A stretch of DNA of 64,000 nt from Algoriphagus halophilus (GTDB taxonomy: Bacteria > Bacteroidota > Bacteroidia > Cytophagales > Cyclobacteriaceae). Location of the stretch: assembly GCF_900129785.1 (NCBI RefSeq), contig NZ_FSRC01000002.1, forward strand, positions 496,001-560,000, given 5' to 3'. Position numbers and translations under genes: made by a program. Below, piece after piece: positions 7,751 to 17,259 of this stretch; positions within the stretch are counted from its first letter, which is position 1; every line of letters starts with the position of its first letter. The notes beneath the pieces are model-generated. The model was not told where the DNA came from. It saw only the letters and a program-made list of their open reading frames with translations, and made no database searches.

Positions 7751-9146
7751 GCATCATTCTTTGCTCCACTTTTAATCTGCTGTAGGCATGAACTGAATAC
7801 CCTGCCATCCACCAAGTAGTCCAGGCAACATAGGTATACATTTCAGCATTGGCGGTAAAAAGAGGTAATAACAAGCCTACTTTCACAGCTGCTGCTACAA
7901 ATGCTATCCGGGCATCCATGGTATTATCAGATCGATAGAAAACACGTAAACTCAATATAACAGAGGACGTTAGTGTCAAGATGTATAAAATCATGCCCAA
8001 CCATCCTAATTGTACCCCATAAATTAAAAACTGATTTTCCCCTCCTACACGAAGTTCATCTGAGACACTACCAGCATTCCCACTCATCGCCAGTCCAATT
8101 CCAAAAGGGTTTCCTATCATGGAATCCAATGCCAATAACCATTCTACCACGTGGCCAATACTGGAAGTATTTTCAAATGTTAAGGTATCCACCACAAAAA
8201 AGTAAAAGTCATCAGAAGCGAAGAAGATCACATAGACTCCAAAGGCTAACAAACTTAAAAATCCAGCGGCAATCAACTTATACAATCCAAACACCAAAGC
8301 CAAGAAGAAAATCATCACGAAGAAGGCTCCAAATGCAGCTCGAGAAGCTGAAAACACCAGACTTCCCAAAGAGCAAATCATTACTAAGATGTACAACCAA
8401 TTATATTCCTTTTTACTGGTCAAAAACCAAATTAAGCCGGCAGCAAACCCCATCAGCACGGAGCTGGCCATTTCCAATGGATCTGAAAAAAAACTCGCCA
8501 AACGCTTGGTCACGGCCTGAGTTTCAAATGTCCAAGTCAATCCAAAATTTCCAGTTGGATCAATATCATTGATAGCATGATTGTACAGCGCATATCCCGT
8601 GTATTGTTGCAAATGGGCATTCAGCAGATAATTTTCAAACAAATTGACTAGGAAAGCCCCGATGGCGATGACAAAAATCATCTGAAATAAACCTCGAATC
8701 TCATCCTGGTTGAAGGTGGTATTCCTCCCCAAAAAGTAGACAATTCCGGGAATCAGCATCCCCTTAAAATAAAGGGCTTTATTAATAAAAGAGGCTTGTC
8801 CCAAAGGAAGAACTAAATAAATACTTCCCAGAGCCAAAAACGCCATCATAAACCAATCTACCGATTGTAATCGAAAAGGGTATTCGAAGATATTCTTTCG
8901 AAAAAATATAAAGGAGAATAAAGCTAAAAGTACGATTGCTTCTTTCAACACCTGAAAAACTCCCACTAATGAACTGGAGCCAGTAGTCAAATACACCAAA
9001 CTCAAGGTGGTAATATAAAAAGGAAGCAATCCGATTAGGAAATAAATAAAGTATTGCCAATTTCCTTTAAACGCAATTTCCTGAACCACCCAGAATAAAC
9101 CCGCAGCGACTACAAAGACAATTAAAATAAAAAGAATCAAGGCCAT
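7743..9146 (-). CDS. O-antigen polymerase/ligase family protein (Wzy-like)
   Basis: 467 residues with about 11-12 hydrophobic segments across the whole length. The segment V-F-S-A-S-R-A-A-F-G-A-F near residues 265-276 followed by a helix matches the Wzy_C (O-antigen ligase/polymerase) signature, and a large polar loop lies between residues about 315 and 385. It would polymerise flipped repeat units on the periplasmic face, or ligate them. Between a Wzx flippase and Wzz/Wza proteins, the polymerase role is more likely. It overlaps the preceding GT2 gene by 10 bases. Its start codon lies within that gene. Confidence 0.85.
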   Translation of the reverse strand: MALILFILIVFVVAAGLFWVVQEIAFKGNWQYFIYFLIGLLPFYITTLSLVYLTTGSSSLVGVFQVLKEAIVLLALFSFIFFRKNIFEYPFRLQSVDWFMMAFLALGSIYLVLPLGQASFINKALYFKGMLIPGIVYFLGRNTTFNQDEIRGLFQMIFVIAIGAFLVNLFENYLLNAHLQQYTGYALYNHAINDIDPTGNFGLTWTFETQAVTKRLASFFSDPLEMASSVLMGFAAGLIWFLTSKKEYNWLYILVMICSLGSLVFSASRAAFGAFFVMIFFLALVFGLYKLIAAGFLSLLAFGVYVIFFASDDFYFFVVDTLTFENTSSIGHVVEWLLALDSMIGNPFGIGLAMSGNAGSVSDELRVGGENQFLIYGVQLGWLGMILYILTLTSSVILSLRVFYRSDNTMDARIAFVAAAVKVGLLLPLFTANAEMYTYVAWTTWWMAGYSVHAYSRLKVEQRMMLG

Positions 9147-10072
9147 TGCAATGGATTTTGTAATGGAAAATTTAAGCCATCTCTGATCCCTCTTGCCACA
9201 GATTTTAATTTCTGAAACCTACCCCGAATAAAAAAATACCCCATCCATAATGAGAACCTACTGAAATGATAGGCAAAAGCAAAAGGTTTCTCCCATCCAG
9301 AACAGGCACTTCTTAGTAGGAATAACTGGTTTCTTACATGCAGATAGAACACTCGGGCACTCAACGTACCTTCCGAATGCTTTTTTTTGGAAGAAGCCCC
9401 AGCTTCATGATAAATTTTTGCTTTGGAGGCCAGCGCAATCCCATATCCATTTTCTCGAAATCGTAAGGACCATTCTACATCTTCAAAATACGCAAAATAC
9501 CCCTCATTCAGTAATCCAACTTTCAATAATGCTTCCCTTGTCACCAGCATACAGCATCCTGTAGCCCAATCCAAAGGACGATCAGCAACGTAGGCATTCG
9601 ATAAAAATTTCCTGTCACCTAAGGTAATTGCCCTACCCAGAAAGGAATTCCATTTCCCCCCTGCACTCCAGATTTGTTCTTTTTCGTGAAGAAAACAGAT
9701 CAAGGGTTGAACCATTCCCAACTTGGAATTAGACTGAAACCTTCGAATCATTTCTCCCAAAAAATCAGCTTCTACCTCCGTATCATTATTCAACAACATG
9801 ATATGAGTGTATCCATCTTCTAAAGCTTTCCTGATTCCTACATTATTGCCACCTGTGAATCCCAGGTTCTGCTCGTTTTGTATCAAAAGGATATCCGGAA
9901 ATACTGCTTTCAGACGGCTTCCTTCCTGATTATCTGACGCATTATCTACTACAATGATTTTGTAATCAGGAAATTCAAGATGTTGAAGCGATTGCAAACA
10001 GGCTTCGGTAAACTCAAACCCATTCCAGTTTACTAATACAATAGCTACCGAAGGTTCAGGTATAAAAGCCAT
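9137..10072 (-). CDS. GT2 family glycosyltransferase
   Basis: 311 residues, GT-A fold. Landmarks are V-A-I-V-L-V-N-W-N-G near residue 10, I-I-V-V-D-N-A-S-D near 38, N-L-G-F-T-G-G-N-N-V-G near 70, and L-L-N-N-D-T-E-V near 95 carrying the metal- and nucleotide-binding acidic motif. These fit WbbL-type inverting rhamnosyl-like transferases. A C-terminal hydrophobic/basic part may contact the membrane. It overlaps the flippase gene by 17 bases and the Wzy-like gene by 10, so it belongs to the same translational chain. Confidence 0.9.
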   Translation of the reverse strand: MAFIPEPSVAIVLVNWNGFEFTEACLQSLQHLEFPDYKIIVVDNASDNQEGSRLKAVFPDILLIQNEQNLGFTGGNNVGIRKALEDGYTHIMLLNNDTEVEADFLGEMIRRFQSNSKLGMVQPLICFLHEKEQIWSAGGKWNSFLGRAITLGDRKFLSNAYVADRPLDWATGCCMLVTREALLKVGLLNEGYFAYFEDVEWSLRFRENGYGIALASKAKIYHEAGASSKKKHSEGTLSARVFYLHVRNQLFLLRSACSGWEKPFAFAYHFSRFSLWMGYFFIRGRFQKLKSVARGIRDGLNFPLQNPLQWP

Positions 10073-11345
10073 GGATCAGTTTTCTATTATTTTGATACAA
10101 CAACACCATGCAAATTAAAAAGACAATTACCTCCGTTGAAATAATGGCAATACACACCCCTACTCCCCCCATCATAGAGGTCAAAATAGTAGCCGCTACA
10201 ATCATGTACAAACACATCATCCAAGAGGCTTTAAACAATAGATTTTTGAGATCAGCTACCAACATCATGATTACATTGGCAATGTTAAGGCAAGCCAAGA
10301 ATGGAACCAAGGCCAACAATTGAAGATACGTAACTGATTCAATCAACTCAGATCTTGAAAGTACTTGAATTGTCCAAGGAGCCGTCAAATAGGTTGCACC
10401 TGCCAAAAATGCTCCAAAAGCGAGTACCCTGAAATAAACACTTCTCAAAAATTTATAAAATCCGGCCTCATCACTTTTATATAATTTGGCTGCATTCGGG
10501 TAAATCGCCTGTATGATCAATGCAGGAAACATTCTCAAAACCATCACCACACGTTCTGCCAAAGAGTACATCCCCAAGGTCTCCGCCACGGAGAAGAAAC
10601 TTAGAATTATCAATCCTCCATTAATTGAAATATGGCTAGCCAGATTACTAAAGAATAATAGAATATTATCTTTTAAGCTTTTTCGGATCGCTGAAAACTC
10701 AGGTCGATACACTCTGATCCCCATAAAAGTGTGGATATAAAAGAGCAATAAAATATTGATGGATAAACCGAAGAATCCCATCATAAAATTCACCCACCTG
10801 CTTTGACCTGGGTTGTGAATAAATAAGACGATCCCCATCAAGAATAGCAGTTTACTAAAAATATTGGCAATACTGATCAACTTCATTTTCTCCATCCCTT
10901 GGAAAAACCAAAGGGGGAGGGTGGCCTCGGAAAACAACATTAAAGAGGAAAAAACCAAAATCATCTGGTACTCTTTGAATAAGTTCAGTCCAAATACCGA
11001 AATCAGAATGATTAACGTGGCGATTGTTGCCAATAAGATTTTGGCAGAAAATACATTGGATACCAAATGAGATAAAGCCGTCTTATCCCCTTGATTGATC
11101 GCAACTTCACGTGGGGCACTTAGATTGTACCCAAAGCCTACCAAAATATTCAACAAGATAATTACCGCAAGCGAAAGGTTTACCAACCCAAATTGATCGA
11201 CCCCAATACTTTGTATAAGTAAAGGCATGCTAATAATGGAAATCAGTACATTGGAAGATTGAATAATCGCCAAAAACAAAAAATTTTGAATGGATTTGTT
11301 CCTGATAATATTGCCAATCGGAAGGAGTAATAATTTTTCAAACAT
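10056..11345 (-). CDS. Polysaccharide flippase (Wzx/MOP superfamily)
   Basis: 429 residues with about 12 predicted membrane helices. The N-terminus N-F-L-F-L-A-I-I-Q-S-S-N followed by P-L-L-I-Q-S-I-G-V-D-Q-F-G-L matches the start of the polysaccharide biosynthesis/Wzx family. It is expected to move the lipid-linked repeat unit across the inner membrane for Wzy polymerisation. It lies 13 bases downstream of the Wzz-like gene and overlaps the GT2 gene that follows by 17 bases. Substrate specificity cannot be read from sequence. Confidence 0.88.
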   Translation of the reverse strand: MFEKLLLLPIGNIIRNKSIQNFLFLAIIQSSNVLISIISMPLLIQSIGVDQFGLVNLSLAVIILLNILVGFGYNLSAPREVAINQGDKTALSHLVSNVFSAKILLATIATLIILISVFGLNLFKEYQMILVFSSLMLFSEATLPLWFFQGMEKMKLISIANIFSKLLFLMGIVLFIHNPGQSRWVNFMMGFFGLSINILLLFYIHTFMGIRVYRPEFSAIRKSLKDNILLFFSNLASHISINGGLIILSFFSVAETLGMYSLAERVVMVLRMFPALIIQAIYPNAAKLYKSDEAGFYKFLRSVYFRVLAFGAFLAGATYLTAPWTIQVLSRSELIESVTYLQLLALVPFLACLNIANVIMMLVADLKNLLFKASWMMCLYMIVAATILTSMMGGVGVCIAIISTEVIVFLICMVLLYQNNRKLIHGFYT

Positions 11346-11358
11346 GCCAGCTTTTCAT

Positions 11359-12426
11359 TTAGCTTTCCTGCACATGCTTGTGATACAATCGGCGGAAATA
11401 CACCACCAATAGGGTCAACATCCCAACAATTGCACATCCAAAAAACATTCCTTTAACCAATCGTATCTCCGTTCGCTCCAACGGCAATCTTGGTGAATCA
11501 ATAATTTGTATTAAGGGAGAATTATTACGGTGATTTACTTTTGCAATCTCCAAATTCTTTACGATTTCCTCATAAACAGCCCCAGTTGCCTGGACATCAA
11601 TTTGCCTCTTTTTACTTTCTATGGTGGCTGAACTCAACAATGGGTTCGCATTGGGAACTTTATCAGTGGCAGTGGCATAAGCACCAATACTTTCATCCAA
11701 AATAGCTCTCACAGAATCTGCCTGAGATTGTAAAATGGCTAAGTTCTCACTGGTCTTCTTTGTTTTTGTCTCTTTGTAAAACTCATTGACATTTTCTACC
11801 AAGCGCTCATTGAATACTTTAGCATACAATTCATCCTTTGAAGATACCGTTACCTGAATAATACTCAACTTCCGATCGGGCTTGGTTACACTCAGTTGAT
11901 TTTCGCGAATAAGCTTCGCTACTTCTTTGACGACTGAATCCTGAGATACTGTAAAGTCCTCCCGGTTAATAGAAAAATCCATGGACGGAATATCTACTTT
12001 TGACGCCCATTTTTTATCAATCTCTTCAAATGCTATAAAACGGTCTATTAGGAGTTCATTTTCATTGAATGGACTAAGTAAGGCCTCGTCTAGCATTCTA
12101 TCCGAGCGGTACAGTTCCATGATATTATCTCCCTGAAACAAACCACTAGTGCTTCCCAAGGAGCCTAAATTTACTCCTACCAAGGAGGCCAATCCAGACA
12201 TTTGCCCCATGCTAGCTGCATCTCCTTCTTCTAATACAAAAGAGGTACTGGCATTGAAAATCGGTTTTTTAAAAATGGAAACCAGAGCTCCAAGTACCAT
12301 CCCAATAATCCCTGCTAGGATCAAAATTTTCCACTGTGAAAGGAAATAAGCGATCCAACTGGAAAAGTTTTGAAAAACTTCCTTCAATGTAAATTGATTT
12401 TCCGAAAAGTGCTTTCCTCCTGCCAT
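11359..12426 (-). CDS. Wzz/GumC-type chain-length determinant protein
   Basis: 355 residues. Two membrane helices at about 33-52 and 322-342 bracket a long periplasmic, partly coiled-coil domain, the Wzz architecture. The start of that domain carries F-N-A-S-T-S-F-V-L-E-E-G-D. No C-terminal tyrosine-kinase domain is present, so it is a stand-alone chain-length or co-polymerase subunit. Its ATG overlaps the TAA of the SLBB exporter gene (TAATG), indicating tight coupling. It is expected to set polymer length and connect Wzy to the outer-membrane exporter. Confidence 0.88.
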   Translation of the reverse strand: MAGGKHFSENQFTLKEVFQNFSSWIAYFLSQWKILILAGIIGMVLGALVSIFKKPIFNASTSFVLEEGDAASMGQMSGLASLVGVNLGSLGSTSGLFQGDNIMELYRSDRMLDEALLSPFNENELLIDRFIAFEEIDKKWASKVDIPSMDFSINREDFTVSQDSVVKEVAKLIRENQLSVTKPDRKLSIIQVTVSSKDELYAKVFNERLVENVNEFYKETKTKKTSENLAILQSQADSVRAILDESIGAYATATDKVPNANPLLSSATIESKKRQIDVQATGAVYEEIVKNLEIAKVNHRNNSPLIQIIDSPRLPLERTEIRLVKGMFFGCAIVGMLTLLVVYFRRLYHKHVQES

Positions 12427-15014
12427 TACCAGTTAATTTGGGATACGACCAATGCCAAGGTAGCCAAGCCAGTGGTGATTCCTACAATCTCACCTAAACG
12501 CAATGGAATCTTTGGGCCTTTGGTAGGTACAATTACTTCAGCTCCTGGCTCTACTGGAGGATAATTTCTGATTCCGAAGAATCCTTTGGTTCTTTTTACA
12601 GCCCCATTGGCATAAACCACATAGGTTTGCTTTTTATTGGCCCTTCTTTCAAATCCTCCTGCACCATTGATGTAATGCTTCAAACTTCTATTGGATTCAT
12701 GTCTTAAAGTCGTTGGATACACCACATCCCCTCGCATTCTAACCGTTTGCAATAGTTTGGGTACGGATAAAATATCACCTTCTTCCAGTAATAGGTCATC
12801 TTCGGAACCTGGGTTATTTACAATTGCTTCCAAATCAATAGCAACCGCTTCTGTTTCTTTGATTTTGACTGCAAATCCAGGGGTTTCCGAAGCAATTTGA
12901 TCCAAGGATTCTTTTTTATTTTGAGCTAACTGGGTATCAACTGGGGAGTCTTTCTCTTTAGGTAAGTCTTTGAATAATCGTTCCAAAAGTTGTTCCTGTG
13001 CTTCGGAATTATTCGGATCAGCTAACAATTGAAGTTTCAAATTCTCCAAATTCCTCTGTCTTCTTAATTGCTCGGATTCGGTATTGAAAAATTCGGTTCT
13101 TCGGATCAAGGTAGCTCCTTTAGAATACGCAAATTGGTTGAGTCCTCCAGCCCTTTTCACCAAATCGGAAATTCGTTCTTCACTGGTTTGAATGGCAAAA
13201 ATACCCGGCGAATTGACTTGACCTTCCACTGCCACCAACTTCTGCATATTAAAATTTGCCCTTTTTCTTACAATCACCTGATCATAGGGCTGTAGTACTT
13301 CTCCATCTAAATTGAAAGACAAATCAGCATTGACCTGGACAGGGATAATTTCAGACAAAGTTCCTAAATCTGCATCTTCCAGCCTTCTTGCTATTTCAAT
13401 ATCATTAGTATTGGCTGATTCCTGGAGTCCCCCAGCCATGATTATCAACTCCTCCACTTTCATCTCAGAGGAATAAGGGAAAATTCCTGGCCGCTTTACT
13501 TCCCCAAGAATCTGAACATATTTTTCGTTATTGATATCATAAATACTGGCAATTCTAACCACGTCTTCACGCTGCAAAGGAATATCAGAAGCTGTTCCAT
13601 CCAAAATAGATTGGAGATTTACCTGCACCATTTCCGTACTAAGATCATCTTTGGTTCGAAGGATACTTGCCTGCTGTGTATAGGCATCTCCTCTGAGCCC
13701 TTCGGCATTCTTTATCAATTGAGAAAGGGTCAGCCCATCGGTCAAAGCAAAAGTACCTTCTCTATAAACCGCCCCTTTGATTTGAACTCGATTGGAATAC
13801 CTGTTTAAAATTCGCTGAACTGTGATCTCATCTCCACCTTTCAAGGGGAACATGTTAAACTGGCTTTGATATAAGTCCGAAACTGATCGTTGATTCCCGG
13901 TAATTCTGGAAATGGCTACCCGATCTTTAAATGCTTCATCCGTAAATCCTCCAGCATATTGAAGTAAATCCTCAAAGGTGTCCTCATGGGCGATTTCAAA
14001 GGTCATAGGACGCTTTACCTCTCCTTTGATTTTTGCTCTGGAAATAAATGGAGAAACCAATATCACATCTTGATCTTGTAGCTGTTTATCCAAGTCAGCC
14101 GTCCCTTTGATCAACAAATCGTAGACATCGATCTCCGCAATCTGTTTATTGTTTCTTACCAATTTGATGGCACGCATGGTACCATTTGCATTTGGCCCTC
14201 CTGCTGCATACAACGCATTGAAAACTGTAGAAAATGCACTTAAAGTGAAAGTGCCTGGGAGTCTTACCTCACCCAAAATATGTACTTTGATCGTACGAAC
14301 ATCACCCAAGGTGACGTTCAAAAAAGTAGATGGATTACTTCCAGTTAACCCGGTATAATACCTGGAAACCCTATTTTTAATAATGCCAGTGGCCTCTTCA
14401 ATACTTTTTCCTGAAACAGATACCGGCCCAATATTATCCAATAGCACAAACCCATCAGGGTTTACTGTTGCCTCATAATACTGCTCAGATTCGCCATAAA
14501 TATCTACATACAACAAATCCCCTGGGCCCAAAATATAACTGCTTGGCGTTGCTTGGTTCAAACTTGGCTCAAAGCTCAAGTTTCTCTTCTTATTATAAAA
14601 AAGGGAGGTTCCAAAAATTTGATTCTCGGGGTCGATCTCCTCCATTTCCGCTTGAGGCTGAAAAATCCCTCCAGCAATCAAATCAAAGTCAGCTTGCTTT
14701 CTCGGATCTCTTTTGGAGGCTTCCGAGGACCTTTTGAGACCTCGTTCTCCCAAATCCAATTTGGCAATACGAGCTTTTAACTTCGTCACTTCCATGGTAG
14801 GCATTCCCCTTAACTCTGCCATTTCCAAAAATTCCTCAATGGAAAGGCCTGCTTGTGCGGACCTGTTCAATAACTCCTGAATTTCGGCATCGCTCATATC
14901 ATCCACCTGTATTTTGGTGAAATCACTGTTTTGCTGAGCAATTACCTGTGGAGTTGCCAATCCTAGGGAGGCAAGTAAGGCAAAAAAGTACCAAAATCTT
15001 TTCTTTAAAATCAT
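12426..15014 (-). CDS. Polysaccharide export outer-membrane protein with multiple SLBB domains (Wza-like)
   Basis: 862 residues with a signal peptide (cleavage near I-A-Q-Q, residues 24-27) and no lipobox. A short helical part comes first. A Poly_export domain starts near residue 155 (Y-I-L-G-P-G-D-L-L-Y-V-D-I-Y-G-E). At least five SLBB-type repeats follow, each with the pattern I-x-G-E-V-x-x-P-G-x-F; A-G-G motifs recur near 270, 355, 530, 620 and 785. One hydrophobic helix lies at the C-terminus. E. coli Wza has about 380 residues; long multi-SLBB forms are common in Bacteroidota. It probably forms the outer-membrane and periplasmic conduit for the polymer. Confidence 0.92.
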   Translation of the reverse strand: MILKKRFWYFFALLASLGLATPQVIAQQNSDFTKIQVDDMSDAEIQELLNRSAQAGLSIEEFLEMAELRGMPTMEVTKLKARIAKLDLGERGLKRSSEASKRDPRKQADFDLIAGGIFQPQAEMEEIDPENQIFGTSLFYNKKRNLSFEPSLNQATPSSYILGPGDLLYVDIYGESEQYYEATVNPDGFVLLDNIGPVSVSGKSIEEATGIIKNRVSRYYTGLTGSNPSTFLNVTLGDVRTIKVHILGEVRLPGTFTLSAFSTVFNALYAAGGPNANGTMRAIKLVRNNKQIAEIDVYDLLIKGTADLDKQLQDQDVILVSPFISRAKIKGEVKRPMTFEIAHEDTFEDLLQYAGGFTDEAFKDRVAISRITGNQRSVSDLYQSQFNMFPLKGGDEITVQRILNRYSNRVQIKGAVYREGTFALTDGLTLSQLIKNAEGLRGDAYTQQASILRTKDDLSTEMVQVNLQSILDGTASDIPLQREDVVRIASIYDINNEKYVQILGEVKRPGIFPYSSEMKVEELIIMAGGLQESANTNDIEIARRLEDADLGTLSEIIPVQVNADLSFNLDGEVLQPYDQVIVRKRANFNMQKLVAVEGQVNSPGIFAIQTSEERISDLVKRAGGLNQFAYSKGATLIRRTEFFNTESEQLRRQRNLENLKLQLLADPNNSEAQEQLLERLFKDLPKEKDSPVDTQLAQNKKESLDQIASETPGFAVKIKETEAVAIDLEAIVNNPGSEDDLLLEEGDILSVPKLLQTVRMRGDVVYPTTLRHESNRSLKHYINGAGGFERRANKKQTYVVYANGAVKRTKGFFGIRNYPPVEPGAEVIVPTKGPKIPLRLGEIVGITTGLATLALVVSQINW

Positions 15015-15097
15015 GTTATAGGCTAGCTGTACCGATCAACTTGGGTGTACGTCGAACAAATATTGACATTAAAAATCCGTGAATTTCTTATTTCTAC

Positions 15098-15105
15098 CAA
15101 ATATA
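15098..15105 (-). promoter_or_regulatory. Possible -7 element upstream of the SLBB exporter gene
   Basis: On the minus strand the bases read TATATTTG, matching TAnnTTTG, 84 bases before the exporter ATG and inside the 129-base gap after the radical SAM gene. No clear -33 TTG is present at the right distance. If real, the exporter-to-GT4 block would have its own promoter. Confidence 0.25.
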
Positions 15106-15143
15106 GTTCCAAAAACCTACTTTCTAGTATTCCTGATTTCAGG

Positions 15144-16148
15144 CTATTCGGTGCAATTTTGACAGATATCAATCTGGGAACGATCCGCAAGTAATTGATT
15201 CCTAAAAAGTTGATAAGCTGGAGATTTCCAAACATCCAATAAAGGTTGTTTTTTCAATTCTCCCATGACATGATTTGCATCTTTATCAAAACAACAAGGG
15301 ACTACTTTACCATCCCAAGTAACCACAGCTCCTTGCCACATCCGCCAACACTTGTTTTCCAACTTCTTTTTGAGTTTCCATTTCCCATCATTACTGGGCA
15401 CATACCTAGAATATCCCAGATCAGAAGGAATCAACTCAGAACCATTTTCAAAGTCATAAATCTGGGTAGTTTTCAACTGCAATTCATCTACCCTCACCTC
15501 CTGGGCCCATTGCTTTAATTTAGGAAGTTGATGTTCATTTTGCCCAGTCACCAAAAACTGAAGTACAATCCTAGGATACATCGAATTTGATTTCTCTCTT
15601 TCTCCTATTAGAAGGCTTAGTCCTTCTTTGACTTTTTCCAAATCACCTCCTACCCGATATTGTTCGTAAACTTCTTGCGTGATTCCATCCATGGAAACAA
15701 TCAATTGCTTGAGCCCACTTTTCAAAATTTCCTGTACGGTCTCCTCTTTCAAATAATGCGCATTGGTAGAAGTTGAAGTAAAAATCTTTTGAGAGTCAGC
15801 AAATTTGACCATTTCTAAAAATCTTGGATTTAAGAATGGTTCTCCTTGAAAATATAGATGTAGCCAGCTAAGATGGGCTTTGGATTGAAGGATGACTTTT
15901 TCAAACAACTGATCCTGGAGCATCCCCGTAGGACGGGAAAAAGATCTTAACCCTGAAGGACACTCCGGGCATCTGAGGTTACAGCTGGTCGTTGGTTCAA
16001 TGGATAAGGTAGTGGGTAATCCCCATAGAATCGGCCTTCCTATGATTCTGGAAATTTGAAATGAAATTCGCAGCAAGAAATAATTCCAAACTTTCCAAAA
16101 AGTCAGGTAGTTGAGAAATGCTTTTGCTGTAATCCATTTGTTTTTCAC
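15144..16148 (-). CDS. Radical SAM/SPASM domain protein
   Basis: 334 residues. The radical SAM cluster C-N-L-R-C-P-E-C (C-x3-C-x2-C) lies near residues 56-63, directly after S-I-E-P-T-T-S. The C-terminal part has spaced cysteines, C-W-R-M-W, V-P-C-C-F-D and C-Q-N-C near the end, typical of a SPASM domain binding extra iron-sulfur clusters. Such proteins often sit at the head of polysaccharide loci in Bacteroidota, but the substrate is unknown. It could modify a sugar or a peptide. It is the most upstream minus-strand gene of the locus and diverges from gldB, 106 bases away. Confidence 0.88.
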   Translation of the reverse strand: MKNKWITAKAFLNYLTFWKVWNYFLLRISFQISRIIGRPILWGLPTTLSIEPTTSCNLRCPECPSGLRSFSRPTGMLQDQLFEKVILQSKAHLSWLHLYFQGEPFLNPRFLEMVKFADSQKIFTSTSTNAHYLKEETVQEILKSGLKQLIVSMDGITQEVYEQYRVGGDLEKVKEGLSLLIGEREKSNSMYPRIVLQFLVTGQNEHQLPKLKQWAQEVRVDELQLKTTQIYDFENGSELIPSDLGYSRYVPSNDGKWKLKKKLENKCWRMWQGAVVTWDGKVVPCCFDKDANHVMGELKKQPLLDVWKSPAYQLFRNQLLADRSQIDICQNCTE

Positions 16149-16227
16149 CTTAGCAAGTAAATCAAATGCTTTGTCGCTACAAAGTGTATTTCTTTGAATT
16201 AATAAAAAGTACTTCCGATCGTTTACT

Positions 16228-16235
16228 TACTTTTG
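16228..16235 (+). promoter_or_regulatory. Possible -7 element upstream of gldB
   Basis: TACTTTTG (TAnnTTTG consensus) lies 19 bases before the gldB ATG. No good -33 box is visible at the expected distance. It is the best promoter candidate in the divergent gap between the radical SAM gene and gldB. Confidence 0.35.
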
Positions 16236-16254
16236 AAAGTCAAAACCATCATTC

Positions 16255-17259
16255 ATGAAGCTTCTAAGATTTTCGATTTACGTATTCTTGTTAATCATCG
16301 CCTTTTCCTGTGGGAAAAAGGAAGTAGCATGTGAACTTGACTCTGAGATATTAGATCAAGACTTAACCCTTGAAATTGTCCGGTTAGAAGATGAATTCTT
16401 CACAGCTGAGTCGAAAGAAGATTTTGAATTTCTACTTGAAAAATACCCGGATTTTGCGGAAGGATATTTAGGAAAAAGTCTCTATTCAAGTCCTGATTCT
16501 TTGATTTCAGAACTACTCGCCATTCATCAGGATTCTGCAATGAATGTGCTTTATGATTCCGTAAAAGTGGAATTTCAAGATATTTCCGAGATACAGAAAG
16601 ACCTAGAAAATGCCTTCAAAGCCATCAAATATTACTTCCCCGAGTTTCGGGTTCCTAAAGTTTATACCTTTTTAAGTGGCTTCAATTCAGATTTGATTCT
16701 TACTGAGGACATGATTGTGATTGGATTGGATTATTATTTACCCATCACTCACACATTTCAGCCGGACTTACCACGATACATGGCCGAGCGTTATGCTCGT
16801 CCCTACATCGTACCTATGATTGTCACGGCCATTTCATCTCAATTCAATGAAATCAATCCACAGGACAATACCATGCTGGCAGAGATGATCTATTATGGCA
16901 AAGCCTATCATTTTACCAAAGCCATTATGCCCTGTACTTCAGACCAATTTATTATTGGGTATACCGAGGATGAAATTGCTGAATGCTATGCTAATGAGGA
17001 ATACATTTGGGCTCATTTTGTAGAAAATGAACTCCTGTACGAAACCAATCCTTTTGAAATCACCAAATACTTGGGAGAAGCCCCATTTACAGATGCCATC
17101 AGCACCAAAGCCCCAGGTCGGTTAGGAAGATGGTTAGGATGGAACATCGTGGATGATTATCAGTTTAACCAAGATGTAACCATAACGGAATTGATGGATA
17201 ACCCAGATGCAGAGGAGATTTTTAGGCAGTCAGGATATAGGCCTCGTTCCCAAAATTAG
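16255..17259 (+). CDS. gldB: Gliding motility lipoprotein GldB
   Basis: 334 residues with an SPII signal: a hydrophobic helix then I-A-F-S-C-G, Cys near residue 19. The body shows the GldB pattern: D-L-E-N-A-F-K-A-I-K-Y-Y-F-P-E-F near 120-140, then a DUF2268-like part with L-A-E-M-I-Y-Y-G-K-A-Y-H near 208-220 and a C-terminal T-K-A-P-G-R-L-G-R-W-L-G-W. GldB is a membrane lipoprotein needed for gliding and type IX secretion in Flavobacterium; in other Bacteroidota it is conserved even without visible gliding. Its last 38 bases overlap convergently with the glycosyltransferase gene on the other strand. Confidence 0.9.
   Translation: MKLLRFSIYVFLLIIAFSCGKKEVACELDSEILDQDLTLEIVRLEDEFFTAESKEDFEFLLEKYPDFAEGYLGKSLYSSPDSLISELLAIHQDSAMNVLYDSVKVEFQDISEIQKDLENAFKAIKYYFPEFRVPKVYTFLSGFNSDLILTEDMIVIGLDYYLPITHTFQPDLPRYMAERYARPYIVPMIVTAISSQFNEINPQDNTMLAEMIYYGKAYHFTKAIMPCTSDQFIIGYTEDEIAECYANEEYIWAHFVENELLYETNPFEITKYLGEAPFTDAISTKAPGRLGRWLGWNIVDDYQFNQDVTITELMDNPDAEEIFRQSGYRPRSQN

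Noticed and set aside
7973..8572. Plus-strand frame of 199 codons
   Set aside because: It lies wholly opposite the Wzy-like membrane protein gene. The product is rich in Ser, Arg, Lys and Pro with no fold pattern, as expected from the antisense of hydrophobic codons.
15023..15235. Minus-strand frame of 70 codons between the radical SAM and SLBB genes
   Set aside because: About 90 of its bases lie in the C-terminal SPASM part of the radical SAM gene in another frame; the rest looks like untranslated leader.
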